The position numbers were made by a program, and so were the translations under genes. A stretch of DNA of 64,000 bases, from positions 48,748 to 112,747 of the forward strand of contig JAEXZY010000007.1 in assembly GCA_023404955.1 (NCBI GenBank). Reading direction: 5' to 3'. This stretch comes from Actinomycetes bacterium (GTDB lineage Bacteria > Actinomycetota > Actinomycetes > Mycobacteriales > Mycobacteriaceae). Shown here piece after piece: positions 8,307 to 16,659 of this stretch (position 1 is the stretch's first letter; each line of letters begins with the position of its first letter). The notes beneath the pieces are model-generated. The model ran no database searches. It was not told the origin of the DNA and saw nothing but the letters and a program-made list of their open reading frames with translations.

Positions 8307-8896
8307 TCAGCGAATACCGCTGCTTCGGGCGCGTCGTCGACGCCGGATCACCCTGACCGCGGCCCACGCCAGCCCGACGAACGCGACCAGCACCAGGACC
8401 GGCACGAGGATCGCCAGCACCACCAGCAGCACGCTGACGATGTCCTCGACCGTGCTCAGCACCGGAGCAGCCATGCCGGCCGTCGCGACGTTGGCCGCCG
8501 GCCGGACCGTCGACTTCGTCAGCGACACCGCCAGGGCGACGACGACACCGGCGGCGACGGGAATCCACTGGCCGGACTGGGCGAAGGCCCCGGATCGGCG
8601 ACGGCAGCGGTCTGTGCCGCGGTGCCCGAGCCGAACACGATGCCGCCTGCGGTGGGGCGGACGAGGGTTTGCACGGTGTCGTTGATGCTGTCGAGTGCCG
8701 GCACCTTGTCGGCGACGACCTCGACGGCCAGCAGCGCCGCCACGATCGCCATCACCCAGCCGTTGTCGAGCCACGCCCACCCCGGAGGCAGCGCGACCAG
8801 GTCGGTGAACCGGGCCAGCAGCCCCAGCGCCAGCAGCGGAATGTAGGCATTCAGCCCCGCCGCACTCGCCAGCCCGAACCCGGTCAGCACTTCCAT
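8307..8896 (-). pseudogene. DUF4126 membrane protein, interrupted by a 1-base frameshift
   Basis: The N-terminal part (8896 down to about 8590) encodes a DUF4126-type protein with two or three membrane helices, running to GTAAQTAAVADPG. The homologous continuation, AFAQSGQWIPVAAGVVV and a C-terminal helix ending in an Arg-rich tail, is in another frame down to 8307. Adding one C to the C4 run at 8588-8591 (GGGG to GGGGG on the coding strand) restores one continuous reading frame of about 195 residues. The break is therefore either a true recent frameshift or a homopolymer error in the assembly. Function of the family is unknown. Confidence 0.85.
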
Positions 8897-8911
8897 CGGC
8901 TCAGTATGGGC

Positions 8912-9586
8912 TCACCACACCCGGGGGATCAGTCGAAACCGCACCTGCTGTGCGTAGTCGACATAGCCGGCGAGGTCCGCGCGTAACGCCCTCTCCTCGT
9001 CGAGGATTCGCACCGCCAGCAGAGGCACCGCCGCCAGCACGACGGTGAACGCCCACAGCGATCCGAGAGCTAGCGGCATGCCGGCCATCATCACCAGCGT
9101 CGCGCTGTACATCGGATGACGCACCATGCCGTACAACCCGGTCGAGACCAGCGGCTGATCACGCTCGACGGTGATGCTGGCGCCGGCCCAATTGTTCTGC
9201 ACGACAACCAGTTGCGCGCCCAGCAATCCGACGGCGACCATGACGTCGCCGAGAATGACTAACCCGACCGGCACCGTGGACCAGTCGAATCGAAAGTCCA
9301 GCGCAGCGACGACGAGCGTCGCGACGACGGCCACCAGGATGAGGCTGATCACGACGCGCTGTACGGATCGGGTCTCGGCGGTGGGCCCGGCTTTGACGCG
9401 GCGAGCGAGCGCGTCGGGGTGGCGCACCGCGAGGTACGCGCCCGACAGCACCGAGCACGCGGTGAACACCGCGATGAAGCCCCAGCCCTGCCAGTAGGCC
9501 ACGGTGCCGGCCGGCAGGAACAGAGCCACGCCCAGGCAGCCGATCCCGACGACTGCCGACGCAAGGGCCTGCAGAATCACCTTCAT
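8912..9586 (-). CDS. Isoprenylcysteine methyltransferase-like membrane protein (Rv1216c-like)
   Basis: A 224-residue integral membrane protein with about five helices and the ICMT/PEMT-type signature VSTGLYGMVRHPMYSATLVMM, followed by DEERALRADLAGYVDYAQQV near the end. These residues bind SAM and the substrate head group in the isoprenylcysteine carboxyl methyltransferase superfamily; the bacterial substrate is unknown. The ATG at 9586 lies 2 bp after the stop of the exporter permease, so this is the last gene of the tetR-ATPase-permease operon. An open frame continues upstream but runs through the permease gene in the wrong frame. Order matches Rv1216c. Confidence 0.88.
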   Translation of the reverse strand: MKVILQALASAVVGIGCLGVALFLPAGTVAYWQGWGFIAVFTACSVLSGAYLAVRHPDALARRVKAGPTAETRSVQRVVISLILVAVVATLVVAALDFRFDWSTVPVGLVILGDVMVAVGLLGAQLVVVQNNWAGASITVERDQPLVSTGLYGMVRHPMYSATLVMMAGMPLALGSLWAFTVVLAAVPLLAVRILDEERALRADLAGYVDYAQQVRFRLIPRVW

Positions 9587-9588
9587 GC

Positions 9589-11232
9589 TCAGCGCAGATC
9601 GCGCCGACGGAACCCGATGACGCCCAGCGTGATCGCCGCGGCGTCGAGGCAGAGCAGCCACACCAGCGGTGCAGCGGTGAACGTGCCGGCGCCGACATGG
9701 GGGACGTGGCTGAACGGCTCCAGATCGAGCACCCAGTGCGGCGCACTGGCCAGTGAGCCCATCATGAACACCGCGACGAACCCGACGAGCAAACCCCAGG
9801 CGACCGGCGCCCAGCGGGGCGCGAGACCGAACAGCGCCACGGCGGCCGCGGCGGGCAGCCAGACCGCAGGCAGTTGAACGACCGCGGTGCCGAGCACGGT
9901 CGGAAGGGCGGCGGCGATGTCGCCGGACGCGGCTCCGTACGTCAACCCGGTCACGACGCCGGCGACCAGCAGCGCCGCGGCGGGGCCACCGATCGCGAGC
10001 ATCACATGGCTTGTCAGCCAACGAGTTCGACTCACCGCACCGGCGAGCACGGCTTCCGCGCGCTGACTGGCTTCCTCCTGATGCAGCCGCAGCGCAAGGG
10101 ATACGGCGAAGGCCGCCGCGATCATGCCGAGCATGCTGAACGCCACCGCGATGAAGGCCTGTTCGACGGCGCTGGACCCGCCGAGGCGGGTCACGATGTC
10201 GCGGGCGAGCTGGCTGTCTCCCATCTCCTCGCCGATACCGTGCACGATGCTGCCGATCAGCAAGCCGTACAGACTCAACCCCACCGTCCACACGAGCAAC
10301 GCTCCGCGATCGAGCCGCCACGCCAGTCCGGCCACGCCACCGAGGGCCGCCGTCGCCCGGGGTGGGCCGGGCCGTTCGGCGAGCAGACCCGCGCCGACGT
10401 CGCGCCGGGAAAGCAGCAGGTACGCGACCGCCAGCAGGGCCGCGGTCAGGGCGATGTGCAATGCGATGACGCCGAACCTGTCGCCGGCGTAGGGCCGCAC
10501 CTGCAGCGACCACCCCAGCGGGGAGAGCCAGCTCAGGAACGCGGCGCGAGTGCCGGCATCTCCGACGGCCCTCAGCACGAAAGCCGCACCCAGCACGGCG
10601 AATGCGGCGCCGCGTGCGACGCCGGCGTTCGGCGACAGCTGGGCGGTGACGGCGGCCACCGCGGTGAACACCAGACCCGAGCAGGCCAGCGCGGCGCCGA
10701 ATGCGACAGACCCGGTGGCGGGCACGTTCTGGGTGAGTAGGCCGGCGGCGCCGATGGCTCCGGTCGCCACCGATGCGCCGCCGGCGAGCAGCAGCGTCGC
10801 CGTCAGTCCCGCATGGCGACCGATCGCGGTGGAGTCCAGCAGTTCGGTGCGGCCGGCTTCTTCATCGGCGCGGGTGTGGCGGACCACGGTCAGGATGACC
10901 GCAATCGCGATCAGGGTGTGGAACATGCCGGCTTTCCAGATGCCGACCGCGCCCAGGCTGTCGTTGAAGACCAGTCCGTAGAGCGCGCGCTGGGTCGGGC
11001 TGGCCATGATCGACGTTGCCAGCGAGGCGCGGTCGGCCGGCGTGGGATACACGGCCGCGGTCGCGCCGATGTAGACGCTCGACAGCGGCACCGAGAGAAG
11101 AAACACCCACAGCGGCACAATGATTCGATCGCGACGGGCGTAGAGGCGCAGCAGGTGCAGAGTGCCGGTCAACCCGGTGCCGCGCCCCGGCGCCTGGTGC
11201 GCGGGATGCTGACGCTCGAGGACCGCGGTCAT
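9589..11232 (-). CDS. ABC exporter permease (Rv1217c-like)
   Basis: A 547-residue membrane protein with roughly twelve hydrophobic segments, of the exporter-of-polyketide-antibiotics/tetronasin-type permease family. The first helix (IIVPLWVFLLSVPL) follows a short basic N-terminus. With the ATPase encoded just upstream (ATGA overlap at 11229-11232) it would form an efflux pump in the plasma membrane. In M. tuberculosis the Rv1217c-Rv1218c pair confers resistance to several drug classes when overexpressed; that function is inferred here from synteny. Confidence 0.93.
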   Translation of the reverse strand: MTAVLERQHPAHQAPGRGTGLTGTLHLLRLYARRDRIIVPLWVFLLSVPLSSVYIGATAAVYPTPADRASLATSIMASPTQRALYGLVFNDSLGAVGIWKAGMFHTLIAIAVILTVVRHTRADEEAGRTELLDSTAIGRHAGLTATLLLAGGASVATGAIGAAGLLTQNVPATGSVAFGAALACSGLVFTAVAAVTAQLSPNAGVARGAAFAVLGAAFVLRAVGDAGTRAAFLSWLSPLGWSLQVRPYAGDRFGVIALHIALTAALLAVAYLLLSRRDVGAGLLAERPGPPRATAALGGVAGLAWRLDRGALLVWTVGLSLYGLLIGSIVHGIGEEMGDSQLARDIVTRLGGSSAVEQAFIAVAFSMLGMIAAAFAVSLALRLHQEEASQRAEAVLAGAVSRTRWLTSHVMLAIGGPAAALLVAGVVTGLTYGAASGDIAAALPTVLGTAVVQLPAVWLPAAAAVALFGLAPRWAPVAWGLLVGFVAVFMMGSLASAPHWVLDLEPFSHVPHVGAGTFTAAPLVWLLCLDAAAITLGVIGFRRRDLR

Positions 11233-12161
11233 GCGTGCACCTGCTCTGCAGAGTCTGCGAGGTCTGCGGTGCCTTCGCTGTCGTAGTGACGCAGGAACAG
11301 CTCTTCCAGGGTGGGCGGCTGGCTCACCAGGCTGCGCACCCCGGCCTCGCCGAGCAGTTTGATCACCTGCGGCAAGCTCTGGCTGTCGACCTGCGCCCGC
11401 ACCGTCGTACCGTCGACAGAGACGTCAGCGACACCGGGAATGGCGCCGAAACCCTTGGGCGCACGCAGTAATTCAGCGGTGATCGAGGTGCGCGACAGGT
11501 GCCGCATCGAGTCCAGTGTGCCGCTTTCGACGGTGCGTCCGGCCCGGATGATGGTCACCCGATCGCACAGCGCCTCGGTTTCGGCGAGGATGTGGCTGGA
11601 GAGCAGCACGGTGGCCCCGCGATCGCGAGCCTCGGCGACGCACTGCTGGAAGACGTTCTCCATCAACGGGTCCAGCCCGGTGCTCGGCTCGTCGAGCAGC
11701 AGCAGCCGGGCGTGGGAGGAGAACGCGGAGATCAGCGACACCTTCTGGCGGTTGCCCTTAAAGTAGGTGCGCGCCTTCTTCGTGGGGTCGAGGCTGAACC
11801 GTTCGACGAGCTCGTCGCGGCGCGCCGTGTCGATCCCGCCGCGCATGCGGGCCAGTAGGTCGATGGTCTCGCCGCCGGTCAGCGTGGGCCAGAGCGTGAC
11901 ATCGCCCGGCACATAGGCCATGTGGCGATGGAGGGTGACGGCGTCGGTCCACGGATCGGCGCCGAGCACTCGGACGGTGCCGGAATCGGCCCTGGCGAGG
12001 CCGAGCAGCACGCGAATGGTCGTGGACTTGCCCGCGCCGTTGGGGCCGAGGAAGCCGTGCACCTCGCCCTCGGTGACGGACAGGTCGAGGCCGTCGAGGG
12101 CTCGGACCGAACCGAACGTCTTGGTCAGGGCCCGCACCTCGATCGCAGCGTGCTCACTCAT
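11229..12161 (-). CDS. ABC exporter ATP-binding protein (Rv1218c-like)
   Basis: A 310-residue ATPase subunit with Walker A GPNGAGKST near residue 38, a degenerate signature loop GNRQKVSLISAF, Walker B LLLLDEPSTGLDP and the H-loop SSHILAE. A C-terminal extension of about 80 residues is typical of DrrA/CcmA-type drug-export ATPases. It overlaps the TetR gene upstream by 8 bp and the permease downstream by 4 bp, indicating one operon controlled by the TetR regulator. Confidence 0.95.
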   Translation of the reverse strand: MSEHAAIEVRALTKTFGSVRALDGLDLSVTEGEVHGFLGPNGAGKSTTIRVLLGLARADSGTVRVLGADPWTDAVTLHRHMAYVPGDVTLWPTLTGGETIDLLARMRGGIDTARRDELVERFSLDPTKKARTYFKGNRQKVSLISAFSSHARLLLLDEPSTGLDPLMENVFQQCVAEARDRGATVLLSSHILAETEALCDRVTIIRAGRTVESGTLDSMRHLSRTSITAELLRAPKGFGAIPGVADVSVDGTTVRAQVDSQSLPQVIKLLGEAGVRSLVSQPPTLEELFLRHYDSEGTADLADSAEQVHA

Positions 12162-12810
12162 CTGGGTCTCCTTGTGTGAACGGAATGCCTTGTCGGCGCC
12201 GGGCGAGGAACGCGTCGTACATCGTCGAATCGGTCATCAGGCCGTGGGTGTATAGCTCCAGCGCCGGCAGCACCATCTCCTCGCTGTAGTCGCGCAGCAC
12301 GGCGCGCAGGTCGGACGGGTCGGGGTGCAGTTGCAGGTAGAGCAGGAAGGCGCCACCTCCGGCCATCCCGAGAAACCGGGCCCGGGCCTTCGGGTCGACG
12401 CTCGGTTTGATCGTGCCCGCGCGAACCCCGTCTTCGATGTATTGCCCGGTGTTATCGATCATGGTGTGCCACAACGTTTTTGCCAGCTCGCCGCCGGACT
12501 GCAGGCTGCGGACCAGGTAGGCCATCATCGGCGCGTAGTGCTCGATCTCGGCCATCTGGGCGAGCCACGTCGCCGAATCGGAGGTCTGGATCGACTCGGA
12601 CTTCGCGGCCCGGATCGTCTCCGCGATGTAGTCGTCGCAGGCGCGGTGCAGGTTGTCCTTGCTGCCGAAGTGGTGGATCACCAGGCCGGGGCTAACTCCG
12701 GCGGCCGCCGCGATCGCTCGCACGCTGACGCGGAACCCGTCGCGGCCGAAGAGCTCGATGGCGGCGTCTCGAATGCGGGCCACCGCGGTCAGGTCATCGG
12801 CTGAACGCAT
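12154..12810 (-). CDS. TetR-family repressor of the efflux operon (Rv1219c-like)
   Basis: A 218-residue regulator. The N-terminal helix-turn-helix covers about residues 10-55 (RIRDAAIELFGRDGF to GVSPGLVIHHFGSKDNL); the C-terminal ligand-binding domain is variable. In M. tuberculosis Rv1219c represses the Rv1217c-Rv1218c multidrug exporter. The ATG at 12810 lies inside a palindrome and no ribosome binding site is apparent, suggesting a leaderless transcript whose operator overlaps the start codon. The gene overlaps the ATPase gene by 8 bp. Confidence 0.93.
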   Translation of the reverse strand: MRSADDLTAVARIRDAAIELFGRDGFRVSVRAIAAAAGVSPGLVIHHFGSKDNLHRACDDYIAETIRAAKSESIQTSDSATWLAQMAEIEHYAPMMAYLVRSLQSGGELAKTLWHTMIDNTGQYIEDGVRAGTIKPSVDPKARARFLGMAGGGAFLLYLQLHPDPSDLRAVLRDYSEEMVLPALELYTHGLMTDSTMYDAFLARRRQGIPFTQGDPDE

Positions 12811-12835
12811 GTTCAGTACATTAAACGTGCGTTCA
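12802..12835. promoter_or_regulatory. Tandem operator upstream of the efflux-operon TetR
   Basis: Two 14-bp near-palindromes, TGAACGCATGTTCA at 12802-12815 and TAAACGTGCGTTCA at 12822-12835, have centres 20 bp apart, two helical turns. The outermost half-sites TGAACGCA and TGCGTTCA are also perfect inverted repeats. The first overlaps the tetR start codon. This arrangement is typical for an autoregulating TetR dimer pair. Confidence 0.65.
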
Positions 12836-12849
12836 GTCCAGGGTCAAGG

Positions 12850-12925
12850 TTTCTCTCGCGACCAGACGCGAACTCGAGCGGACACGCCGCGGAAATACTC
12901 GAGTTCGCGTCTGCTCGCCGAGAAA
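12850..12925. repeat. Large extragenic dyad between tetR and the O-methyltransferase gene
   Basis: Perfect 16-bp inverted arms CAGACGCGAACTCGAG (12863-12878) and CTCGAGTTCGCGTCTG (12898-12913) flank a 19-base loop. Outer arms TTTCTC (12850-12855) and GAGAAA (12920-12925) extend the pairing with small bulges. It lies downstream of the O-methyltransferase gene and upstream of tetR, so it may act as a terminator or be a dispersed palindromic repeat. Confidence 0.6.
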
Positions 12926-12941
12926 GCTGGCGCAGAGGAAC

Positions 12942-13622
12942 TCAGTCGCGGGCGGCGGCGAGCAAGCCGTCGCCCAGCGGGATCAGCACGGGGGTCAGCC
13001 GCTCGTCCTCGGCGATCAGCCGGGCGGCCTCACGCACGGCTCCGACTTCAGCGTCCTTGGCGGCGGCGTCGCCCGCCCGGCCACCCAGGGCGGCGCGGTG
13101 CAGAACGATCGCCCCGCCGGGCCGAAGCAGACGAACGCCCTCTTCCACGAACTGGGGCTGGTCACCCGGAGCGGCGTCGATGAACACCAGGTCGTAGGAC
13201 TCGTCGGCCAGACGGGTGAGCACCTCCTGCGCGCGCCCGCTGATAAGCCGGGTGCGTCCCGGCCCCACCCCCGCCTCGGTGAACGCCTGCTTGGCGATCC
13301 GCTGGTGTTCGGGTTCGACGTCGATCGTGGTCAGCACGCCGTCCTCACGCATGCCCGAGAGCAGCCACAGCCCGCTGACGCCGGCGCCGGTGCCGACCTC
13401 GACGACGGCCTTGGCGCTGGTCAGCTTGGCCAGAACGCACAGCAGCGCACCGACAGCGGGCGTGACGGCGCCTGCTCCGATGTCGACGGCCCGCTCGCGG
13501 GCGGCGGCGACGATCGCGTCCTCGGAGATGGAGTTCTCAGCGTGGCTGACTATCGCCTCGGCGACACTCGGCGCGGCCGGGGAATCGCCGGCGCCGCCGG
13601 TGGGCTCGTCGGTGCTCGACAT
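12942..13622 (-). CDS. O-methyltransferase (Rv1220c-like)
   Basis: A 226-residue class I SAM-dependent O-methyltransferase of the catechol/caffeoyl-CoA type. It shows VVEVGTGAGVSGLWLLSGM (SAM loop), LTTIDVEPEH, YDLVFIDAAPG and LLRPGGAIVLHRA. It is equivalent to Rv1220c, located beside sigE in all mycobacteria. The start ATG at 13622 is preferred over an in-frame upstream ATG at 13658 because the added residues are unlike the family; a low-complexity 20-residue N-terminus precedes the conserved VSHAENSISEDAI segment. The substrate is unknown. Confidence 0.92.
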   Translation of the reverse strand: MSSTDEPTGGAGDSPAAPSVAEAIVSHAENSISEDAIVAAARERAVDIGAGAVTPAVGALLCVLAKLTSAKAVVEVGTGAGVSGLWLLSGMREDGVLTTIDVEPEHQRIAKQAFTEAGVGPGRTRLISGRAQEVLTRLADESYDLVFIDAAPGDQPQFVEEGVRLLRPGGAIVLHRAALGGRAGDAAAKDAEVGAVREAARLIAEDERLTPVLIPLGDGLLAAARD

Positions 13623-13727
13623 GCCCGCAGCGTAAAACGTTGTCCCTGCCGCCGACACCCCGACACGCCAAGCCCCCGCAGCGCCGGCGCTGACGCCGTT
13701 TCCGCTGGTCGAAAATGGGTAGCGAGG

Positions 13728-13746
13728 TTTCTCAGGAAATGTTCAG
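13728..13746 (+). promoter_or_regulatory. MprA-box-like direct repeat upstream of sigE
   Basis: The hexamers CTCAGG-type (TCTCAG at 13730-13735) and GTTCAG (13741-13746) lie 11 bp apart, 45-61 bp before the sigE start. Loosely conserved TCAG direct repeats on one face of the helix are how MprA boxes are described, and MprA regulates sigE in M. tuberculosis. This is a match by eye to a degenerate motif. Confidence 0.35.
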
Positions 13747-13790
13747 TTTGCTCATATGCCTGGCTCACCACGACGGGAGAACGTGTTCGC

Positions 13791-14588
13791 ATGACAGACG
13801 CCGCGCACCGCGACGGGATCGCTGACCGCGGGAAGAACATGTCGCTGCGCGGCGTTGTCTCGTCCGAGCGGAATGAGCAGAGCCTCGTCCCGCAGCACAG
13901 TCCGCACGACCTGGAGGATCCGACGACCACCCACGCCCCCGTTTCCGCTCCCGTTTCGATGGCTCACCTCGAACAGTTCACCGAGGCCGAGTGGGTGGAA
14001 ACCAGCGACGAGCTCACCGGAACTGCCGTGTTCGACGCCACCGGCGACCAGTCGTCGATGCCGAGCTGGGACGAGCTCGTCCGCCAGCACGCCGACCGCG
14101 TGTACCGGCTTGCCTACCGGCTGTCTGGTAACCAGCACGACGCCGAGGACCTCACGCAGGAGACCTTCATCCGCGTGTTCCGGTCCGTCCAGAATTACCA
14201 GCCCGGCACCTTCGAGGGCTGGCTGCACCGCATCACCACCAACCTGTTCCTCGACATGGTCCGTCGGCGTGGGCGTATCCGGATGGAGGCGCTGCCCGAG
14301 GACTACGAGCGGGTCCCCGCCGACGAGCCGAACCCCGAGCAGATCTACCACGATTCGCGGCTGGGTCCGGATCTGCAGGCCGCGCTCGACTCGTTGGCAC
14401 CGGAGTTCCGCGCCGCTGTGGTGCTGTGCGATATCGAGGGCCTGTCCTACGAGGAGATCGGTGCGACGCTGGGCGTCAAGCTCGGCACCGTGCGCAGCCG
14501 CATTCACCGCGGCCGGCAGGCGCTGCGTGAGTACCTCGCGCGGCACGGTGACAGCACGGCCGCACAGGGTTCGGCCCGGTCGGCCTGA
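13791..14588 (+). CDS. sigE: ECF sigma factor SigE
   Basis: A 265-residue extracytoplasmic-function sigma factor that directs the envelope-stress response. Region 2 (about residues 98-170) contains HADRVYRLAYRLSGNQHDAEDLTQETFIRVFRS and WLHRITTNLFLDMVRRR; region 4 near residues 210-250 contains LPPEFR-like LAPEFRAAVVLCDIEGLSYEEIG and LGVKLGTVRSRIHRGRQAL. It is nearly identical to M. tuberculosis SigE in these regions. The long variable N-terminus (about 90 residues) has several internal ATGs (13839, 13959 area), and translational isoforms are known for SigE, so 13791 is the longest likely start. rseA follows 85 bp downstream. Confidence 0.95.
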   Translation: MTDAAHRDGIADRGKNMSLRGVVSSERNEQSLVPQHSPHDLEDPTTTHAPVSAPVSMAHLEQFTEAEWVETSDELTGTAVFDATGDQSSMPSWDELVRQHADRVYRLAYRLSGNQHDAEDLTQETFIRVFRSVQNYQPGTFEGWLHRITTNLFLDMVRRRGRIRMEALPEDYERVPADEPNPEQIYHDSRLGPDLQAALDSLAPEFRAAVVLCDIEGLSYEEIGATLGVKLGTVRSRIHRGRQALREYLARHGDSTAAQGSARSA

Positions 14589-14673
14589 TTTCCATCGGAA
14601 GATGAACGGCGGATGCACAGAAAGCCGCGCTACATTCGAAGCAGGCCTGCATCCATGACCGGAGAGGAGTCGG

Positions 14674-15072
14674 GTGGTGTTCGATCCCGGACATGCGTTC
14701 CGTCGCGCCTTCTCCTGGCTTCCCACGCAGTTCGCGTCGCAGAGCGACGCACCCGTCGGGCCCCGTCAGTTCGGTAGCACCGAGCACCTGTCCACCGAGG
14801 CCGTCGCCGCGTACGTGGACGGTGAACTGAGGATGAGCGCGCATCTGCGCGCCGCTCATCACATGTCGATGTGCCCGGAATGCGCGATGGAGGTCGACAG
14901 CCAGCGCCAGGCCAGGGAAGTGCTGCGTGAGGCATGCCCGGTGGCGATGCCGAGCACTTTGCTGGGTCTGCTTTCCCAGATCCCGCAGCACGCCCCGGTG
15001 CAGCACCCCGAGCCCGCCGATACCCCCCAGCTGGACGGTGGTGCAGCGCGCACCCGCCGGAAGCGTCGGTAG
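14674..15072 (+). CDS. rseA: Anti-sigma-E factor RseA
   Basis: A 132-residue zinc-associated anti-sigma factor. After STEAVAAYVDGELRMSAHLRAA comes the ZAS motif H-x3-C-x2-C (HMSMCPEC), which marks redox-sensitive anti-sigma proteins. In M. tuberculosis RseA (Rv1222) binds SigE and is degraded by ClpC1P2 after PknB phosphorylation. The C-terminus is basic (RTRRKRR) with no membrane helix. A GTG at 14674 follows a GGAGAGGAG ribosome binding site; a second GTG directly follows it. Confidence 0.95.
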   Translation: MVFDPGHAFRRAFSWLPTQFASQSDAPVGPRQFGSTEHLSTEAVAAYVDGELRMSAHLRAAHHMSMCPECAMEVDSQRQAREVLREACPVAMPSTLLGLLSQIPQHAPVQHPEPADTPQLDGGAARTRRKRR

Positions 15073-15167
15073 GGTGAGGGTGACGCCGGCCCGGACCGGG
15101 TGCCGTTGATTGCTGGCGTCTCGAACTTGCAGGTGCTGAACACGGTGACGAGAAGGGCGATCCACGC

Positions 15168-16655
15168 GTGACCAATCTGGACCAGACCGGTCGGGAGCGT
15201 CTCGAGCCGCGCCCGGTGTCGCGGCCTCCGGTCGATCCGGCCGCCAAGCGCGCCTTCGGCAGGCCCGACGGTGTGAACGGATCGTTCCTGAGTCGCGGGC
15301 AGAGTCGCGACCAGGGCGAGTACGCCCCGAAGGATCAGCCGCCGGACCCCGTGCTGGCCGAGGCGTTCGGACGCCCGCACCGGGGCGTCGACTCGTTGCA
15401 ACGGCACCCGACCGATGCCGGTGCGCTGGATGCCGAGCGCGATGGTGCAGGCGAGGACGTCGACGATCCGTGGCGCAACCCCGGCGCCCCGGTGGCGCTG
15501 GGCACTCCCGCCGTCACCCAGACCGCCACTGCCGCGCCGACTGCTCCGGCGGGCAAGCTCGGCGTGCGTGACGTGCTCTTCGGCGGCAAGGTGTCCTGGT
15601 TCGCGCTCGTGGTGCTCGCGATCGTCGCCCTGGTCATCGGTATCGCCGGCGGCTGGGTTGGCCGAAAGACCGCTGAAGTCGTCGAGGCGTTCACCACCTC
15701 CAAGGTGACGTTGGAGACCAGCAACAACGGTGAGCCGCCGCAGGGGCAATTCGCGAAGGTGGCCGCCGCGGTCGCCGACTCCGTGGTGACGATCGAGGCC
15801 AAGAGCGACGCCGAGGGCGCGCAGGGCTCCGGCGTCATCGTCGACGGCCGCGGCTACATCGTGACCAACAATCACGTGATCTCCGAGGCGGCGACCAACC
15901 CGAGCAAGTTCAAGATGTCCGTTGTCTTCAACGACGGTAAGGAAGTGCCGGCCAACCTCGTCGGCCGCGATCCCAAAACCGACCTTGCCGTGCTCAAGGT
16001 CGACAACGTCGACAACCTCGCGGTCGCGCGGCTGGGCGACTCGGAGAAGTTGCGGGTCGGTGAAGAGGTGATCGCTGCCGGCGCTCCGCTGGGCCTGCGC
16101 AGCACCGTCACCCACGGCATCATCAGCGCACTGCACCGGCCCGTGCCGCTCTCCGGTGACGGGTCGGACACCGACACCGTGATCGACGGCGTGCAGACCG
16201 ACGCATCGATCAACCACGGCAACTCCGGCGGCCCGCTGATCAACATGAACTCCGAGGTCATCGGCATCAACACCGCCGGTAAGTCGTTGTCGGACAGCGC
16301 CAGCGGGCTCGGCTTCGCCATTCCGGTCAACGAGGTCAAGCAGGTCGTCGAGACCCTGATCCAAGACGGCAAGATCGCTCACCCGACGCTCGGTCTGACC
16401 GCCCGGTCGGTCAGCAACGACGTCTCGAAGGGCGCGCAGATCGCCAACGTGGCTGCAGGTGGCCCCGCGGAACGTGCCGGGATCCTGGAGAACGACGTCG
16501 TCGTCAAGGTCGGTGACCGTGACGTCGCCGACGCCGACGAGTTCGTCGTCGCGGTCCGGCAGCTCAAGATCGGCGAACCCGCCCCGATCGAGGTCATGCG
16601 CGACGGCCGGCGGGTCACCCTGACCGTCACCCCCGGCCCCGACAACAGCACGTAG
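15168..16655 (+). CDS. htrA: HtrA-type membrane serine protease
   Basis: A 495-residue protease. About 140 N-terminal residues are cytoplasmic and low in complexity, followed by one membrane helix (WFALVVLAIVALVIGIAGGWVG), a periplasmic trypsin-like domain with catalytic His (TNNHV), Asp (PKTDLAVL) and Ser (HGNSGGPL), and a C-terminal PDZ domain ending in VTLTVTPG. It corresponds to Rv1223 and belongs to the SigE regulon neighbourhood. A GTG start at 15168 is used. It overlaps nothing but is closely followed by tatB. Confidence 0.96.
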   Translation: MTNLDQTGRERLEPRPVSRPPVDPAAKRAFGRPDGVNGSFLSRGQSRDQGEYAPKDQPPDPVLAEAFGRPHRGVDSLQRHPTDAGALDAERDGAGEDVDDPWRNPGAPVALGTPAVTQTATAAPTAPAGKLGVRDVLFGGKVSWFALVVLAIVALVIGIAGGWVGRKTAEVVEAFTTSKVTLETSNNGEPPQGQFAKVAAAVADSVVTIEAKSDAEGAQGSGVIVDGRGYIVTNNHVISEAATNPSKFKMSVVFNDGKEVPANLVGRDPKTDLAVLKVDNVDNLAVARLGDSEKLRVGEEVIAAGAPLGLRSTVTHGIISALHRPVPLSGDGSDTDTVIDGVQTDASINHGNSGGPLINMNSEVIGINTAGKSLSDSASGLGFAIPVNEVKQVVETLIQDGKIAHPTLGLTARSVSNDVSKGAQIANVAAGGPAERAGILENDVVVKVGDRDVADADEFVVAVRQLKIGEPAPIEVMRDGRRVTLTVTPGPDNST

Positions 16656-16659
16656 GCCG

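Noticed and set aside
8307..8780. Separate 157-residue gene
   Set aside because: Its first 60 residues are a low-complexity shadow of DUF4126; the remainder is the frameshifted C-terminal half of that protein.
9587..10513. N-terminal extension of the membrane methyltransferase gene
   Set aside because: The upstream part reads Arg/Ala-rich sequence in the wrong frame of the exporter permease; the protein starts at ATG 9586.
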